From Dictyoglomus sp. (lineage in GTDB: Bacteria > Dictyoglomota > Dictyoglomia > Dictyoglomales > Dictyoglomaceae): DNA of 64,000 bases. The DNA lies in NCBI GenBank assembly GCA_025060475.1, contig JANXBZ010000007.1, positions 1 to 64,000 on the forward strand. Reading direction: 5' to 3'. Below, piece by piece: positions 29,085-39,016 of this stretch; position 1 is the first letter of the stretch, and each line of letters begins with the position of its first letter. The translations under genes were made by a program, and so were the position numbers. The notes under the pieces were generated by a model. The model was given only the letters and a program-made list of their open reading frames with translations. It was not told the DNA's origin and searched no databases.

Positions 29085-29574
29085 TATTACCTCGAAATTT
29101 CAAATAGAGTTTTTTAGCAACCATATCAGGAACCAAATCCTTAACACATCCACCAAACTTTGCAATTTCTTTAACCATGCTTGAGCTTAGATAAGCATAT
29201 TTTGAATCTGTAACAAGAAATATAGTTTCACAATCGGGATATAATTTTTTATTTGCTAAGGCTTGTTGAAATTCATATTCAAAATCAGAGACAGCTCTTA
29301 AACCTCTTATTATAACCTTTGCTTCTACTTTTTTAAGATAGTCCACAAGAAGCCCATCAAAATGATCAACATAGACATTGCCTATATCCTTAACACTTTC
29401 TCTTAGCATTTCTAGTCTCTCTTCAAGGGTAAAAAGGGGAACTTTAGCTATATTTTGAGCTACAGCAACAATTAGTTCATCGCAAATATTTGCAACCCTT
29501 TTTATAATATCCAAGTGTCCATTAGTTACTGGGTCAAAGCTTCCTGGATAAACTGCTCTTCTAAACATTTTCAT
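29074..29574 (-). CDS. coaD: Phosphopantetheine adenylyltransferase
   Basis: A 166-residue nucleotidyltransferase for the penultimate CoA step. The N-terminal [17 protein letters not shown] holds the ATP-binding TxGH-type motif (His20). [16 protein letters not shown] and [15 protein letters not shown] are the other signatures. ATG 29574 (with GAGG 4 nt before) or Met3 at 29568 could start it. It overlaps rsmD by 14 nt, a common rsmD-coaD pairing in bacteria. Confidence 0.96.
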   Translation of the reverse strand: MKMFRRAVYPGSFDPVTNGHLDIIKRVANICDELIVAVAQNIAKVPLFTLEERLEMLRESVKDIGNVYVDHFDGLLVDYLKKVEAKVIIRGLRAVSDFEYEFQQALANKKLYPDCETIFLVTDSKYAYLSSSMVKEIAKFGGCVKDLVPDMVAKKLYLKFRGNNAK

Positions 29575-30133
29575 TTTTCCTCATGTAATAACTAAAAAAA
29601 GTCTCCCCAAAATTTTTTATATCATACAATTCTAAAACTTTAAAACTATTTTGCAGTTTTATTTTTTTGTGATGTTCAACAATAACTATTCCCTTCTCTT
29701 TTATCCATAATTTTTCTTCTAATAAATTTAATATCTCATTTATTTTTTTTCCATAGGAATATGGTGGATCCATAAATATAATATCAAATTTCTCGTGGAA
29801 ATTTCTTTTCAGAAAAGAGAAAACATCCTGAAAAAAAATTTCAATTTTTTCCTTCACCCCTAAAATTTTTACATTATTTTTTAGCATTATTACGGCAGGT
29901 AAATAGTTTTCAACAAAAACAACTTTTTTTGCTCCCAAGCTTAAAGCCTCAAATCCTATTATACCTGAGCCTGAAAAGAGATCTAAAAAATAAGAGTTAA
30001 TGATTTTATCTCCCAAGGAATTAAATAAAGAAGTTCTTGCCTGTTCCATGGTAGGTCTATATTTTTTTCCTCTTAAGGCTTTTATTTTTTTTCCCTCAAA
30101 GATTCCTCTAAGAATTCTTATTTCAGATGACAA
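29561..30133 (-). CDS. rsmD: 16S rRNA (guanine966-N2)-methyltransferase RsmD
   Basis: A 190-residue SAM-dependent methyltransferase. It has [23 protein letters not shown] at the N-terminus, [20 protein letters not shown] as the SAM-binding motif I (about 49-67) and the catalytic motif [11 protein letters not shown] near 118. It begins with TTG at 30133 inside the end of recG (11-nt overlap). Confidence 0.94.
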   Translation of the reverse strand: MSSEIRILRGIFEGKKIKALRGKKYRPTMEQARTSLFNSLGDKIINSYFLDLFSGSGIIGFEALSLGAKKVVFVENYLPAVIMLKNNVKILGVKEKIEIFFQDVFSFLKRNFHEKFDIIFMDPPYSYGKKINEILNLLEEKLWIKEKGIVIVEHHKKIKLQNSFKVLELYDIKNFGETFFSYYMRKNENV

Positions 30134-32459
30134 GAGCTTTCTCCTTTTTTTCTTTTATAAGCCATTTTCTTATAAGACTATTTTCTTCCTTCTCCAAGTT
30201 AGCATCATCCTTTAAAATCTCAAAAGCTTCCTTTCTTGCAATTTCAAGAATTCTCAGATCTCTTGTAAGATCAGTCAAATGAAGATCAGGAAGCCCATGT
30301 TGTCTTGTACCGAAAAATTCTCCAGGTCCACGAATTTCTAGGTCTTTATTTGCAATTATAAAACCATCATTAGTGCTTACAAATACTTCTAATCTCTTTT
30401 TTGCCTCTTCTCCCTTAAGATCTGCTATTAGAAAACAGACAGAAGCAACTTCACCTCTTCCTATTCTTCCGCGTAATTGATGTAGTTGGGCTAATCCAAA
30501 GCGATGAGCGTCTTCGATTACCATAACTGATGCATTGGGTACATCAATACCTACTTCTATTACGGTAGTTGCCACCAAGATTTGGATTTTACCGTTTCTA
30601 AAATCCTCCATTATTTTTGCTCTCTCCTCTTTTGGAACCAAACCATGGATCAATCCAATATTAAAGTTAGGAAAAAACTTTTTTAATTTTTCATATAACT
30701 TAGTAGCAGATTCTGCCTCTAATTTTTCAGATTCTTCAATAAGAGGACACACAACATAAGCTTGTTTTCCTGACAATATTTCTTTCTGTACTAAAGAATA
30801 AACCTCTCTTCTTCTAGAAGTGGGATAAAGATAGGTACTAACAGGCTTTCTTCCAGGAGGCAAAGCATCTATTATGGAAACATCAAGCTCTCCATAGATT
30901 GTTATTGCTAAAGTTCTTGGAATAGGAGTTGCAGTCATAACTAAAAGATGAGGGTTCTCTCCTTTTTTCCATAGATTTGATCTTTGAACAACTCCAAATT
31001 TATGTTGTTCATCAATAATTACTAAACCTAAATTCTTAAACTTAACCCCCTCTTGAATCAAAGCATGAGTGCCAATTACTACAGATAAATTTCCAATTTT
31101 CAAATCTTCTAATATACTTAATTTTTCCTTCTTAGAAAGACTTCCAATCAGAAGACCAATCCTAACACCAAGAGGTTCAAAAAGAGGTCTTAATCTAGAA
31201 TAGTGTTGTTCTGCTAATATTTCTGTGGGAACCATAAAAGCAGACTGATATCCATTTTCTACTGCCAATAGGACTGCCATTGCAGCTATAATGGTTTTTC
31301 CAGACCCAACATCTCCTTGTAATAATCTATGCATAGGTTTTCCCGACGAAAGATCTAATTTGATTTCATTCCAAACTTTTTCTTGGGCCGATGTTAATTT
31401 AAAAGGAAGTTTTTCAAGAAAAGTATTTAATAAGGAACTTTCCGTATTAAATACAGGCGCAGAAAGGGATTCAATCTCTCTCTTTTTTTGAGCCAAGGTT
31501 AATTGCATAAATAATAATTCTTCAAATACCAATCTTTTGGTGGCACTTCCCATTGAGAGAAATGTAGTAGGAAAATGCTTCTCTAATATGCTTATAGGTT
31601 TATCCATAAGATTGTATTTTTGTTTAATTTTTTCTGGAAGAGTATCTTCAATGAAAATCGAGTATTGATTAACAACGTCGTAAATTATTTGTCTCATAAC
31701 CTTTTGAGATAATCCTTGGGTCAAAGAATAAATAGGAACAATCCTCCCCACATGTAACGTTTCTTCTTTATCCTCCTCTAAAATCTCATACTCTGGATTT
31801 TCTATCTCAAAATTTCTAAGAACTTTTTTGACTTCCCCTGAGATTAAGACTTCGGTACCTATAGGCAAATTCTGTTTTATAAATTTTTGATTGTACCAAA
31901 TTGCATACATATATGATGTCCCATCAGTAACTTTTGCTCTCAATATTGGAATCCTTTTATATGGTGTTTTGCTTTCTTCATATTCAAGAATTTTTACTTT
32001 CAAAGTAACTTTTTCTCCAGGAGTTAATTGGGCAATCTTTTTAAGCTTAGATCTATCATCATAATCTCGAGGAAAATAATAAATTAAATCTTTTAAATTA
32101 TTGATTCCAAGTCTATTAAGTAATTTTGCTCTCTTGGGTCCTATTCCTTTTATGTACTGAATAGATTTACTCCAAAATTCATCGTCAGAGTATATTTCTA
32201 GTGCAATACTTATAATCGTATAAATATCTGAAATTATTTTTTTCCTCTCTTCTAAGGTTTTTCCTGTGTAATTCGAAATTAAATCTAAAACTTTAGTAGA
32301 CCAAAATCCCTTCCAGAGAGGGAATTCCTTCATCGCAACCTCTAAAGTCTTTTCTAATCCATATTTTGTACTTCTATTTGAATAATTTAACTCTATCTCC
32401 CTCTCTAGGATTTCTTTTAATCCTTTAAGGATTTTTATATTTCTTGTTTCGAGGATCAT
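30123..32459 (-). CDS. recG: ATP-dependent DNA helicase RecG
   Basis: A 778-residue branch-migration helicase for replication-fork regression. An N-terminal helical extension (about 1-120) is followed by a helix-hairpin-helix-like IKGIGPKRAKLLNRLGI, the OB wedge domain, and the SF2 motor: Walker A LLQGDVGSGKT, DEQH (IIDEQHKFGVVQR), TATPIPRTLA and the late QLRGRIGRG motif. The TRG region (FFGTRQHGLPDL) is present. It overlaps fakA and rsmD by 4 and 11 nt. Confidence 0.96.
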   Translation of the reverse strand: MILETRNIKILKGLKEILEREIELNYSNRSTKYGLEKTLEVAMKEFPLWKGFWSTKVLDLISNYTGKTLEERKKIISDIYTIISIALEIYSDDEFWSKSIQYIKGIGPKRAKLLNRLGINNLKDLIYYFPRDYDDRSKLKKIAQLTPGEKVTLKVKILEYEESKTPYKRIPILRAKVTDGTSYMYAIWYNQKFIKQNLPIGTEVLISGEVKKVLRNFEIENPEYEILEEDKEETLHVGRIVPIYSLTQGLSQKVMRQIIYDVVNQYSIFIEDTLPEKIKQKYNLMDKPISILEKHFPTTFLSMGSATKRLVFEELLFMQLTLAQKKREIESLSAPVFNTESSLLNTFLEKLPFKLTSAQEKVWNEIKLDLSSGKPMHRLLQGDVGSGKTIIAAMAVLLAVENGYQSAFMVPTEILAEQHYSRLRPLFEPLGVRIGLLIGSLSKKEKLSILEDLKIGNLSVVIGTHALIQEGVKFKNLGLVIIDEQHKFGVVQRSNLWKKGENPHLLVMTATPIPRTLAITIYGELDVSIIDALPPGRKPVSTYLYPTSRRREVYSLVQKEILSGKQAYVVCPLIEESEKLEAESATKLYEKLKKFFPNFNIGLIHGLVPKEERAKIMEDFRNGKIQILVATTVIEVGIDVPNASVMVIEDAHRFGLAQLHQLRGRIGRGEVASVCFLIADLKGEEAKKRLEVFVSTNDGFIIANKDLEIRGPGEFFGTRQHGLPDLHLTDLTRDLRILEIARKEAFEILKDDANLEKEENSLIRKWLIKEKKEKALVI

Positions 32460-34087
32460 TCTAAACCAAGATAATAATAATAATAGGGTTGACCTCCATA
32501 GATTAATTCTATGCTAAGAGAAGAATACTTCTGAGAAATCAAATTATATAATTCTTGAGCTTCTTCCTTACTAATATCCTGCCCATAATAAATAGTTAAA
32601 ACTTCTCCATTTTCTTTTAAGAGTTTCTCTACCAAGTTTATGGCTACCTCATTTATGTCCTTACCTACATAAGCAATCTCATCATTAATTAATCCTAAAA
32701 TATCCCCCTCAGAAATCTCAAAGCCATTTATAGAAGTATTCCTTATAGCTCGTGTTATTTCACCAACTCTTATGCTATCCTTTCCCTTTTCAAATTTTTT
32801 CTTCATCTGTTCCCAAGAATCCTTTGGATTATATTCAACTAATGCTCTAATACCCTCTAAAACATGTTTCGTAGGAATTATAATTACCTTATCCTTGTAT
32901 AGGTTTTCTACTTGTTGTGCTGCAAGAATAACATTTTTATTATTAGGAAAGAGAAAAACCTTATCAGCATTAATTTTCTCTACAGCATTCTTAATAGCCT
33001 CTACACTAGGGTTTAAAGTTTGTCCTCCATTTATAATAAAATCTACAGAAAAGCTATTAAATATTTGATTTAAGCCCTCCCCCCAAGATACAACCACAAA
33101 TCCTACATCTTTCTTCGGAGATAAGGCTTTAGGCATAGGTTCTATTTCTTTTCTTAATCTTTCTTCATGTTGTTCCGCCATATTATCTATCTTTATTTGA
33201 GACAAACTCCCTAATTCTAATGCTCTATCTAAGATTTTTCCAGGATTATTAGTATGAATATGAACCTTTAACATTCCCCTTGTTTCTGCTGTAACAATAC
33301 TATCTCCTTGAGAATAGAGCCAATTTTTAAATTCTGAGAAATCTGTATTTTCTTGAGAAAGTATTATAAACTCAGTACAATACTGATAAGTAATAACATG
33401 TTTCTCTATTACTTCTAAATCGGGTTTTTCTCTTAGAATAACTCTTTCCTCTTTTAATTCTATTTTTTTACCCATAAGTCCATTTAAAAAACCTTCCCAA
33501 AAATAGACTAAACCTTGTCCTCCCGCGTCAACAACTTGAGCTTCTTTAAGTATAGGTAAAAGATTGGGAGTATCAGCCAAAGCTTTCTTAGCTCTATCAA
33601 GCATTCTTTTTGTTATAACTAATATATCCTTGGTTTCCTTTAGAGCTAGAGTTGCTTCCTTTACTCCTTCTCTAAGTACTGTAAGAATAGTTCCCTCTGT
33701 AGGATTTAAAACTGCCCTGTATGCAACTCTTGTTGCTTCTTGCCATGCTTTTACCCAGGTATCTGCATCAATTTTATCTTTATTTTTAATATATTCTGCA
33801 AAACCTCTAATAATTTGAGAAAGTATTACCCCTGAATTTCCTCTTGCTCCCATAAGAGAGCCTTTTATTGATGCTTCCGCTACATTTTTAATATTCTTTA
33901 CTTTTTGTTTTTTAATTTCTGCCAAAGTAGATTGCAGTGTATATAACATATTTGTCCCTGTATCACCATCAGGCACAGGAAAAACATTTAAAAGATCTAT
34001 TTCTTCTTTATGGATCTGCAATTGATATACAGCTTGTTCAAAAAGATTTTCTAATAATTCTCCGTTTAACTCTTGAACCTTTTGCAA
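32456..34087 (-). CDS. fakA: DAK2-domain fatty-acid-kinase-like protein (FakA/YloV family)
   Basis: A 543-residue protein. The N-terminal DhaL/DAK2 domain has VFPVPDGDTGTNM (metal/ATP-binding Asp residues, about 35-47) and GARGNSGVILSQI. The middle and C-terminal domains have VVSWGEGLNQIF and a DegV-like fold end. FakA phosphorylates fatty acids carried by FakB (DegV) proteins; no fakB gene is seen here. I chose TTG 34087 because GGGAGG lies about 10 nt upstream; an earlier in-frame TTG (34105) overlaps that site. The pairing with asp23 upstream and recG downstream is common in Firmicutes. Confidence 0.9.
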   Translation of the reverse strand: MQKVQELNGELLENLFEQAVYQLQIHKEEIDLLNVFPVPDGDTGTNMLYTLQSTLAEIKKQKVKNIKNVAEASIKGSLMGARGNSGVILSQIIRGFAEYIKNKDKIDADTWVKAWQEATRVAYRAVLNPTEGTILTVLREGVKEATLALKETKDILVITKRMLDRAKKALADTPNLLPILKEAQVVDAGGQGLVYFWEGFLNGLMGKKIELKEERVILREKPDLEVIEKHVITYQYCTEFIILSQENTDFSEFKNWLYSQGDSIVTAETRGMLKVHIHTNNPGKILDRALELGSLSQIKIDNMAEQHEERLRKEIEPMPKALSPKKDVGFVVVSWGEGLNQIFNSFSVDFIINGGQTLNPSVEAIKNAVEKINADKVFLFPNNKNVILAAQQVENLYKDKVIIIPTKHVLEGIRALVEYNPKDSWEQMKKKFEKGKDSIRVGEITRAIRNTSINGFEISEGDILGLINDEIAYVGKDINEVAINLVEKLLKENGEVLTIYYGQDISKEEAQELYNLISQKYSSLSIELIYGGQPYYYYYLGLE

Positions 34088-34089
34088 AA

Positions 34090-34518
34090 TTAAACTTCCT
34101 CCCAATTAAAGGATTCTTTCTTTTCTTCCATCAGACGAATACCCCAAATATTTACATTTATTTCCTTTACTGTAAGTCCTGTGGTTTTCTCTAAATTCCA
34201 TTTTACTCGTTCCATAACATTATGGGCAACTTCAGGAATTCTTACTCCATAAGCAACAATAATATAAAGTTCTATTATCAATCCATCTTCCGCAATACGT
34301 ACTTGAACTCCTCTTCCTAGTTCTTCTCTATGTAGAAGTTCTGAAATTCCATCTGCTATATTTCTTGCTGCCATACCAATAACTCCATAGCTCTGAAGAG
34401 CAGATAAGCTTGCTAAGGTTGCGATAGCATTTTCAGAAATTTCTACCCAACCTATTCCTGTAAAGTACTTCTGATAGGATTTTTCGTGTTTAAATATAAA
34501 GTCTTGGATCCAAGGCAT
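34090..34518 (-). CDS. Asp23/Gls24 family envelope-stress protein
   Basis: A 142-residue protein with a conserved Asp23 core (about residues 25-128): VEISENAIATLASLSA, GVIGMAARNIADG, LIIELYIIVAYGVRI and VKEINVNIWGIR. Members such as YloU sit beside fakA and are linked to membrane-associated stress functions. The ATG at 34518 overlaps oppC by 29 nt and has only a weak ribosome-binding site, so the true start could be later. Confidence 0.88.
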   Translation of the reverse strand: MPWIQDFIFKHEKSYQKYFTGIGWVEISENAIATLASLSALQSYGVIGMAARNIADGISELLHREELGRGVQVRIAEDGLIIELYIIVAYGVRIPEVAHNVMERVKWNLEKTTGLTVKEINVNIWGIRLMEEKKESFNWEEV

Positions 34519-35371
34519 CTCTTAATCCATCCCCTAATAAATTAAAACCAAATACTATAATCATAATCACAATCCCAGGAAATACAGGATACCACCAAGC
34601 ACTTCGCATATATGCTAACCCCGCTTGAACCATAGATCCCCAGCTAGGAGTTGGAGCTTGAACTCCTAAGCCTAAAAAACTTAAACCTGCTTCTAACATT
34701 ATCATTCCACCCATACCAAGGGTTGCTTCAATAATTATTGGAGAAAGAGCATTAGGAAGAATATGTCTAAATAAAATCCTCCATGTACCAGCTCCTATTG
34801 CTCGAGCACTGGCAACAAAATCTCTTTCCCTTAAACTCAATACCTGTCCTCTTACTATACGAGCGACCCCTGCCCAACCAATAATAGCAACAGCAAGGTA
34901 TAAATTTTGAATCCCTGGCCCAAAAACTGCAACCACAGCAATTACAAATAAAAGGAAAGGAAAAGCAAAGAGTATTTCTACAATTCTCATAATTACATCG
35001 TCAACCCAACCTCCATAAAATCCAGCTAAAAGTCCAAGAACTGTTCCAAGAGAAATAGAAATAACTTGCGCAAAAAAACCAATCTGTAGAGAAACTCTTG
35101 CTCCAAATATAATCCTGCTTAAAATATCCCTCCCAAACTCATCAGTTCCTAATAGATGCTCTCTACTTGGGGGTAACAAATGTTTTGAGAGATCAACTTT
35201 TAAAGGATCATAAGGAGCAATATAGTCTGCAAATATCGCAATTATAACAATTATAATAACTATACTAAGTCCCACAAGGGCAAGCTTATTTTTTGCGAGT
35301 CTTTTCCATGCTATCTTCCATAGACTCCGTGGTTTTCTTATACTTTGTTGTAAAGCAATTTCTTTGGCCAA
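34490..35371 (-). CDS. oppC: Oligopeptide/dipeptide ABC transporter permease OppC
   Basis: A 293-residue BPD_transp_1 permease. An OppC_N segment with one helix (about 27-50) precedes ADYIAPYDPLKVDLSKHLLP and HLLGTDEFGRDILSRI. The EAA loop is seen as ARAIGAGTWRILFRHILPNA. The end LGDGLRDALDPRLY is typical. The TTG start at 35371 follows a GAGGTAAGGATC region. It forms the channel with OppB and would use OppD/OppF ATPases, encoded elsewhere in the window. Confidence 0.94.
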   Translation of the reverse strand: MAKEIALQQSIRKPRSLWKIAWKRLAKNKLALVGLSIVIIIVIIAIFADYIAPYDPLKVDLSKHLLPPSREHLLGTDEFGRDILSRIIFGARVSLQIGFFAQVISISLGTVLGLLAGFYGGWVDDVIMRIVEILFAFPFLLFVIAVVAVFGPGIQNLYLAVAIIGWAGVARIVRGQVLSLRERDFVASARAIGAGTWRILFRHILPNALSPIIIEATLGMGGMIMLEAGLSFLGLGVQAPTPSWGSMVQAGLAYMRSAWWYPVFPGIVIMIIVFGFNLLGDGLRDALDPRLYI

Positions 35372-35383
35372 GATCCTTACCTC

Positions 35384-36313
35384 CTATTCATATCTAATTC
35401 TTGGATCAATGAAAGCGTAGGAGATATCAACCAGTAAATTTGCTATTATATAAATAAAGGCTATAAAGATAACAGTTCCTTGGATCACTGGTAAATCTCT
35501 ATCAAGAATTCCTTGAACTGTTAATCTTCCTAATCCTGGCCATGCAAATATAGTTTCTGTAAGAACCGCACCTGTAAGAAGATCTCCGATAACCATTCCT
35601 GCATAAGTCACTACTGGTATAAGAGCATTCCTTAAGGCATGCTTGAAAATAACTATTTTTTCAGGTACTCCTTTAGCTCTAGCAGTAATTATATACTCTT
35701 GTCTTATTACTTCTAACATAGAGGATCTCGAAAGACGAGCAAAATATGCAGCTGGTCTTGTCCCAAGGGCAATAGCAGGTAAAATTACAGCTTTTAATCC
35801 ATATTCTGACACATATCCACCTAAGGGAAACCATCCTAATTTAAATCCAAATATCAATAAAAGTATAATTCCTATCCAATAAACAGGAGCAGACACTCCA
35901 AGAAGTGCTATTACCATTGCAGAGTAATCAAAAATTGAATATTGTTTGACAGCAGAAATTACTCCTGCAGAAACTCCAATTCCTACTGCAATTATAAAAG
36001 AAAATAATGCCAATATAGCAGTAGCCTTTAATCTTTCCAATATTGATTCTAACACAGGTATATTAGTTTTAAAGGATCTACCAAAATCAAGTCTAACTAT
36101 TCTTCCTAGAAATCTTATATACTGTATATACCAGGGTTGATCTAAACCCCACGATTTTCTAATTTGGACCAAAACTTCAGGATCTGCTCTTTGTCCCGCA
36201 ATTAAACGAGCAGGATCCCCTGGAGCTATATAAAATAGAGCGAAAGTAATAAGCGATACTCCTATAAATACAGGGATTGATTGGATTAATCTTCTAATAA
36301 AATATCTATACAA
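35384..36313 (-). CDS. oppB: Oligopeptide/dipeptide ABC transporter permease OppB
   Basis: A 309-residue permease with about six helices. The N-terminal YFIRRLIQSIPVFIGVSLITF and YIAPGDPAR are OppB_N hallmarks, and the EAA loop is ARAKGVPEKIVIFKHALRNA. The end AFIDPRIRYE is typical. The start is TTG at 36313, with GGAGGAG about 12 nt upstream. It is separated from oppA by a hairpin and followed by oppC 12 nt later. Confidence 0.94.
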   Translation of the reverse strand: MYRYFIRRLIQSIPVFIGVSLITFALFYIAPGDPARLIAGQRADPEVLVQIRKSWGLDQPWYIQYIRFLGRIVRLDFGRSFKTNIPVLESILERLKATAILALFSFIIAVGIGVSAGVISAVKQYSIFDYSAMVIALLGVSAPVYWIGIILLLIFGFKLGWFPLGGYVSEYGLKAVILPAIALGTRPAAYFARLSRSSMLEVIRQEYIITARAKGVPEKIVIFKHALRNALIPVVTYAGMVIGDLLTGAVLTETIFAWPGLGRLTVQGILDRDLPVIQGTVIFIAFIYIIANLLVDISYAFIDPRIRYE

Positions 36314-36343
36314 CTTCTTTTATCTCCTCCTTACTAAAAATTT

Positions 36344-36374
36344 AGGGAGGCAAGGTTATGAACCCTACCTCCCT
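36344..36374 (-). terminator. Hairpin between oppA and oppB
   Basis: The outer stem AGGGAGG/CCTCCCT (36344-36350 and 36368-36374) and inner GGTT/AACC stem form an irregular hairpin starting 9 nt after the oppA stop. On the minus strand it is followed by TAAATTTTTAG. It probably reduces read-through from oppA into oppBC and may protect the oppA mRNA end. Confidence 0.75.
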
Positions 36375-36383
36375 TTTTAACTA

Positions 36384-37949
36384 TTATCTTTTTGATAGCC
36401 AAACTACTCTATATCTCACCCCAGAAAGACCTGTTAATGGATCCACATATAATCCATGTACCCAAGGTTGATGAATAGGCTGAGATACATAATAGAATAT
36501 AGGAATTATAGGTAAATCTTCTAAAATTAATCTTTCCGCTTCATTATAGTATTTTACTCTTACATTCCAGTTTGTTATTTTTCTTGCTTTATCTGTTAAT
36601 TCATCGACTTTTGGATTTTTATAGAAAGTATGATTTCCTGCTTCACCAAAATTCTGGGAATTAAATAATACCCATAAAAAGTTATCAGGATCAATGTAGT
36701 CTGCAACCCATCCTAATCTAAATATAGAAAGCTCACCCTTATCCAATAAATCAAGATATACTGCCCAATCATAATTCTGAAGTTTAGCTTTAATTCCAAT
36801 TTCTGCTAAATTAGCTTGAATTGCTTCCATAATTCTTTGATGAGCTCTACTTGTATTATAGAATATCGTTAACTCAGGAAGCCCCCTTCCTCCAGGGTAT
36901 CCTGCCTTTTCAAGAAGTTTTTTGGCTTCTTCTACATTATAACTTAAATTTTCTTTTGCCCAATTATATATTCCCCTACTAAACCCAGGCATGTTAGGTG
37001 GAAGAATTGTGTAGGCAACTTCCGCTCTATTCCTTCTAATAACTCTCACAATTTCTTCTTTATTTATAGCTCTCGCAATTGCCCATCTCAAATATTTATT
37101 ATCAAGAGGCTTTTTCTTTAGGTTAAATCCTAAATAATAAATTCCAAGAATAGGTTTACTAATAATATATGGTTTATATTTTGGATCATTAATAACTCTA
37201 TCCCACTCAGTATCAGGAATACCAGTTATATCTAATAATCCCTTTTCAAAATTTAAGAAATCTACCTGCTCATCGGGAATAATTGACCATTCAATAGCAT
37301 CAGTATAGGGTCTTCCTCTAAAATATTTAAGATTTGCTTTTAATCTTATTTTTACGTCGTGTTTCCACTCTTCAAACATATAGGCGCCAGTTCCAACAGG
37401 ATTTGTAGCAAAATCTTTACCTAATTTTTCAACAACCTCTTTAGGAACTACCCAGAAACAAGAATAAGTCAATGTAGAAAGAAAAGGAGCAAAGGGCTCT
37501 TTGAGGGTAATTTCTAAAATGTACTTACTTTTTGCTTTTACATCTTTAATGGGTTCTGCAAAATTTGCACGAGGAGATGCAGTTTTAGGATCCATAATCC
37601 TTTTTATAGAATATACAAAATCTTCTGCGGTTACCTTTCTCCCATTATGGAAATAAACATCATCTCTTAAATAGAAGGTATAAGTTAAGCCATCTTTTGA
37701 AATACTCCAACTCTTTGCAATAACAGGAACAATTCTACCTTCCGAATCATACTCTACTAAACCATCAAAAATTTGTCTTGCTACTTCGTCAGATGCAGTA
37801 TCAGTAATCATTGCAGGGTCTAAAGTTGGAGGATCATTAATTAAACTCCTTCTTAAAACCCCACCATATTGGGGAGCTTGAGCTAAAGAGATTCCAGATA
37901 ATAAAGTGATTAACAAAACCAATAAAGGAACAATTACAAAACGCTTCAT
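36384..37949 (-). CDS. oppA: Oligopeptide/dipeptide ABC transporter solute-binding protein OppA
   Basis: A 521-residue SBP_bac_5 protein. The signal peptide (MKRFVIVPLLVLLITLLSG then ISLAQA) has no lipobox Cys, so it would be periplasmic or surface-bound by other means. The family marks are GGVLRRSLINDPPTLDPA, the long YTFYLRDDVYFHNGRKVTAED region and NPVGTGAYMFEEW. The start is Met 37949, since GAGGAGG lies 8 nt upstream; an in-frame ATG 51 nt earlier is rejected. Family members can bind peptides, but in thermophiles also oligosaccharides, so substrate is open. Confidence 0.92.
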   Translation of the reverse strand: MKRFVIVPLLVLLITLLSGISLAQAPQYGGVLRRSLINDPPTLDPAMITDTASDEVARQIFDGLVEYDSEGRIVPVIAKSWSISKDGLTYTFYLRDDVYFHNGRKVTAEDFVYSIKRIMDPKTASPRANFAEPIKDVKAKSKYILEITLKEPFAPFLSTLTYSCFWVVPKEVVEKLGKDFATNPVGTGAYMFEEWKHDVKIRLKANLKYFRGRPYTDAIEWSIIPDEQVDFLNFEKGLLDITGIPDTEWDRVINDPKYKPYIISKPILGIYYLGFNLKKKPLDNKYLRWAIARAINKEEIVRVIRRNRAEVAYTILPPNMPGFSRGIYNWAKENLSYNVEEAKKLLEKAGYPGGRGLPELTIFYNTSRAHQRIMEAIQANLAEIGIKAKLQNYDWAVYLDLLDKGELSIFRLGWVADYIDPDNFLWVLFNSQNFGEAGNHTFYKNPKVDELTDKARKITNWNVRVKYYNEAERLILEDLPIIPIFYYVSQPIHQPWVHGLYVDPLTGLSGVRYRVVWLSKR

Positions 37950-38007
37950 TAAATTTACCTCCTCAAAATTTAGTTTAGAAAAATAAATTTTAAGCTTCAT
38001 TTCCCAT

Positions 38008-38226
38008 TCAAATTAAAAATAATAGGGTAGAAGTTAACATGAAAAGTATCGCCAAAACAATCGTTATCTGTTTTAATGTTTTTTCCATTCTTCTTTTTGC
38101 CTTAAAAAATACAGATTGGCCACCACCAATAAAGCCTAATCCTTCTCCAACCTCAGATTGAAAAAGTATCACCAAAATTAAACCTACAGATATTAAAAAA
38201 TGAAAAATCAAAAGAACTGTATACAT
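38008..38226 (-). CDS. secG: Preprotein translocase subunit SecG
   Basis: A 72-residue protein with two membrane helices (about 3-22 and 51-71) joined by a loop containing FQSEVGEGLGFIGGG, the SecG signature. It assists SecYEG-mediated export. It lies between tpiA and oppA in the same direction with gaps of 25 and 58 nt. Confidence 0.94.
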   Translation of the reverse strand: MYTVLLIFHFLISVGLILVILFQSEVGEGLGFIGGGQSVFFKAKRRMEKTLKQITIVLAILFMLTSTLLFLI

Positions 38227-38251
38227 GTCTCCTCTCTCCTTATTACTAAAA

Positions 38252-39001
38252 TTATACTTTAACTATTTCCCAGAAGGTTTGAGGATTTAAACTTGCACCT
38301 CCTACTAATGCTCCATCAATTTCAGGTTGAGATAAGAATTCAGAAATATTTTTGGGATTTACACTTCCTCCATATTGAATTCTAACTTTTTGTGCAATAT
38401 CCTTTGAATAATTTTCGCTAATTATTTTTCTAATTAAACAAGCAACCTCATTAGCATCTTCACCCTTCGCAGAATGTCCTGTTCCAATAGCCCAAACAGG
38501 CTCATAAGCAATAACAAGTTTCTCAACCATATCTTTATTCAAACCTTCTAGCGCTTTATTTATTTGTTTTATAATAACATCTTCTGTTTTACCTCTTTCT
38601 CTTTCTTCCCATTTCTCTCCAACACATAAAATAGGAGTAAGACCATTTTCAAAAGCAGATTTTAATTTTTTATTTACTAATTCATCAGTTTCACAAAAAT
38701 ATTGTCTCCTTTCAGAATGTCCAACAATCACATATTCACATCCTAAATCCTTCAACATAATAGGAGAAACTTCTCCAGTATAGGCTCCTTCTTTTTCCCA
38801 AAAAAGATTTTGTGCACCTAATTTATATGGGGTATTTTTTATAAATTCCCTTACTAAAAAAAGAGATGTAAAGGGAGGACATATTACTACTTCTTTCTCA
38901 GTGTAATTATTTGACAGAGATAAAAACTCTTTAAAAAAAATTTCAGAATCTTTCGTAGTTTTATACATTTTCCAATTTGCAGCAATAATTTTTTTTCTCA
39001 A
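38252..39001 (-). CDS. tpiA: Triosephosphate isomerase
   Basis: A 249-residue TIM barrel interconverting DHAP and GAP. AANWKMYK holds the active-site Asn/Lys, YVIVGHSERRQYF holds His (about 96), VIAYEPVWAIGTG holds the catalytic Glu (about 167), and IQYGGSVNPKN and GALVGGASL form the phosphate loops. The start is TTG at 39001 with AAGGAGGAAG upstream. It is grouped with pgk. Confidence 0.97.
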   Translation of the reverse strand: MRKKIIAANWKMYKTTKDSEIFFKEFLSLSNNYTEKEVVICPPFTSLFLVREFIKNTPYKLGAQNLFWEKEGAYTGEVSPIMLKDLGCEYVIVGHSERRQYFCETDELVNKKLKSAFENGLTPILCVGEKWEERERGKTEDVIIKQINKALEGLNKDMVEKLVIAYEPVWAIGTGHSAKGEDANEVACLIRKIISENYSKDIAQKVRIQYGGSVNPKNISEFLSQPEIDGALVGGASLNPQTFWEIVKV

Positions 39002-39016
39002 TTTTTTTCTTCCTCC

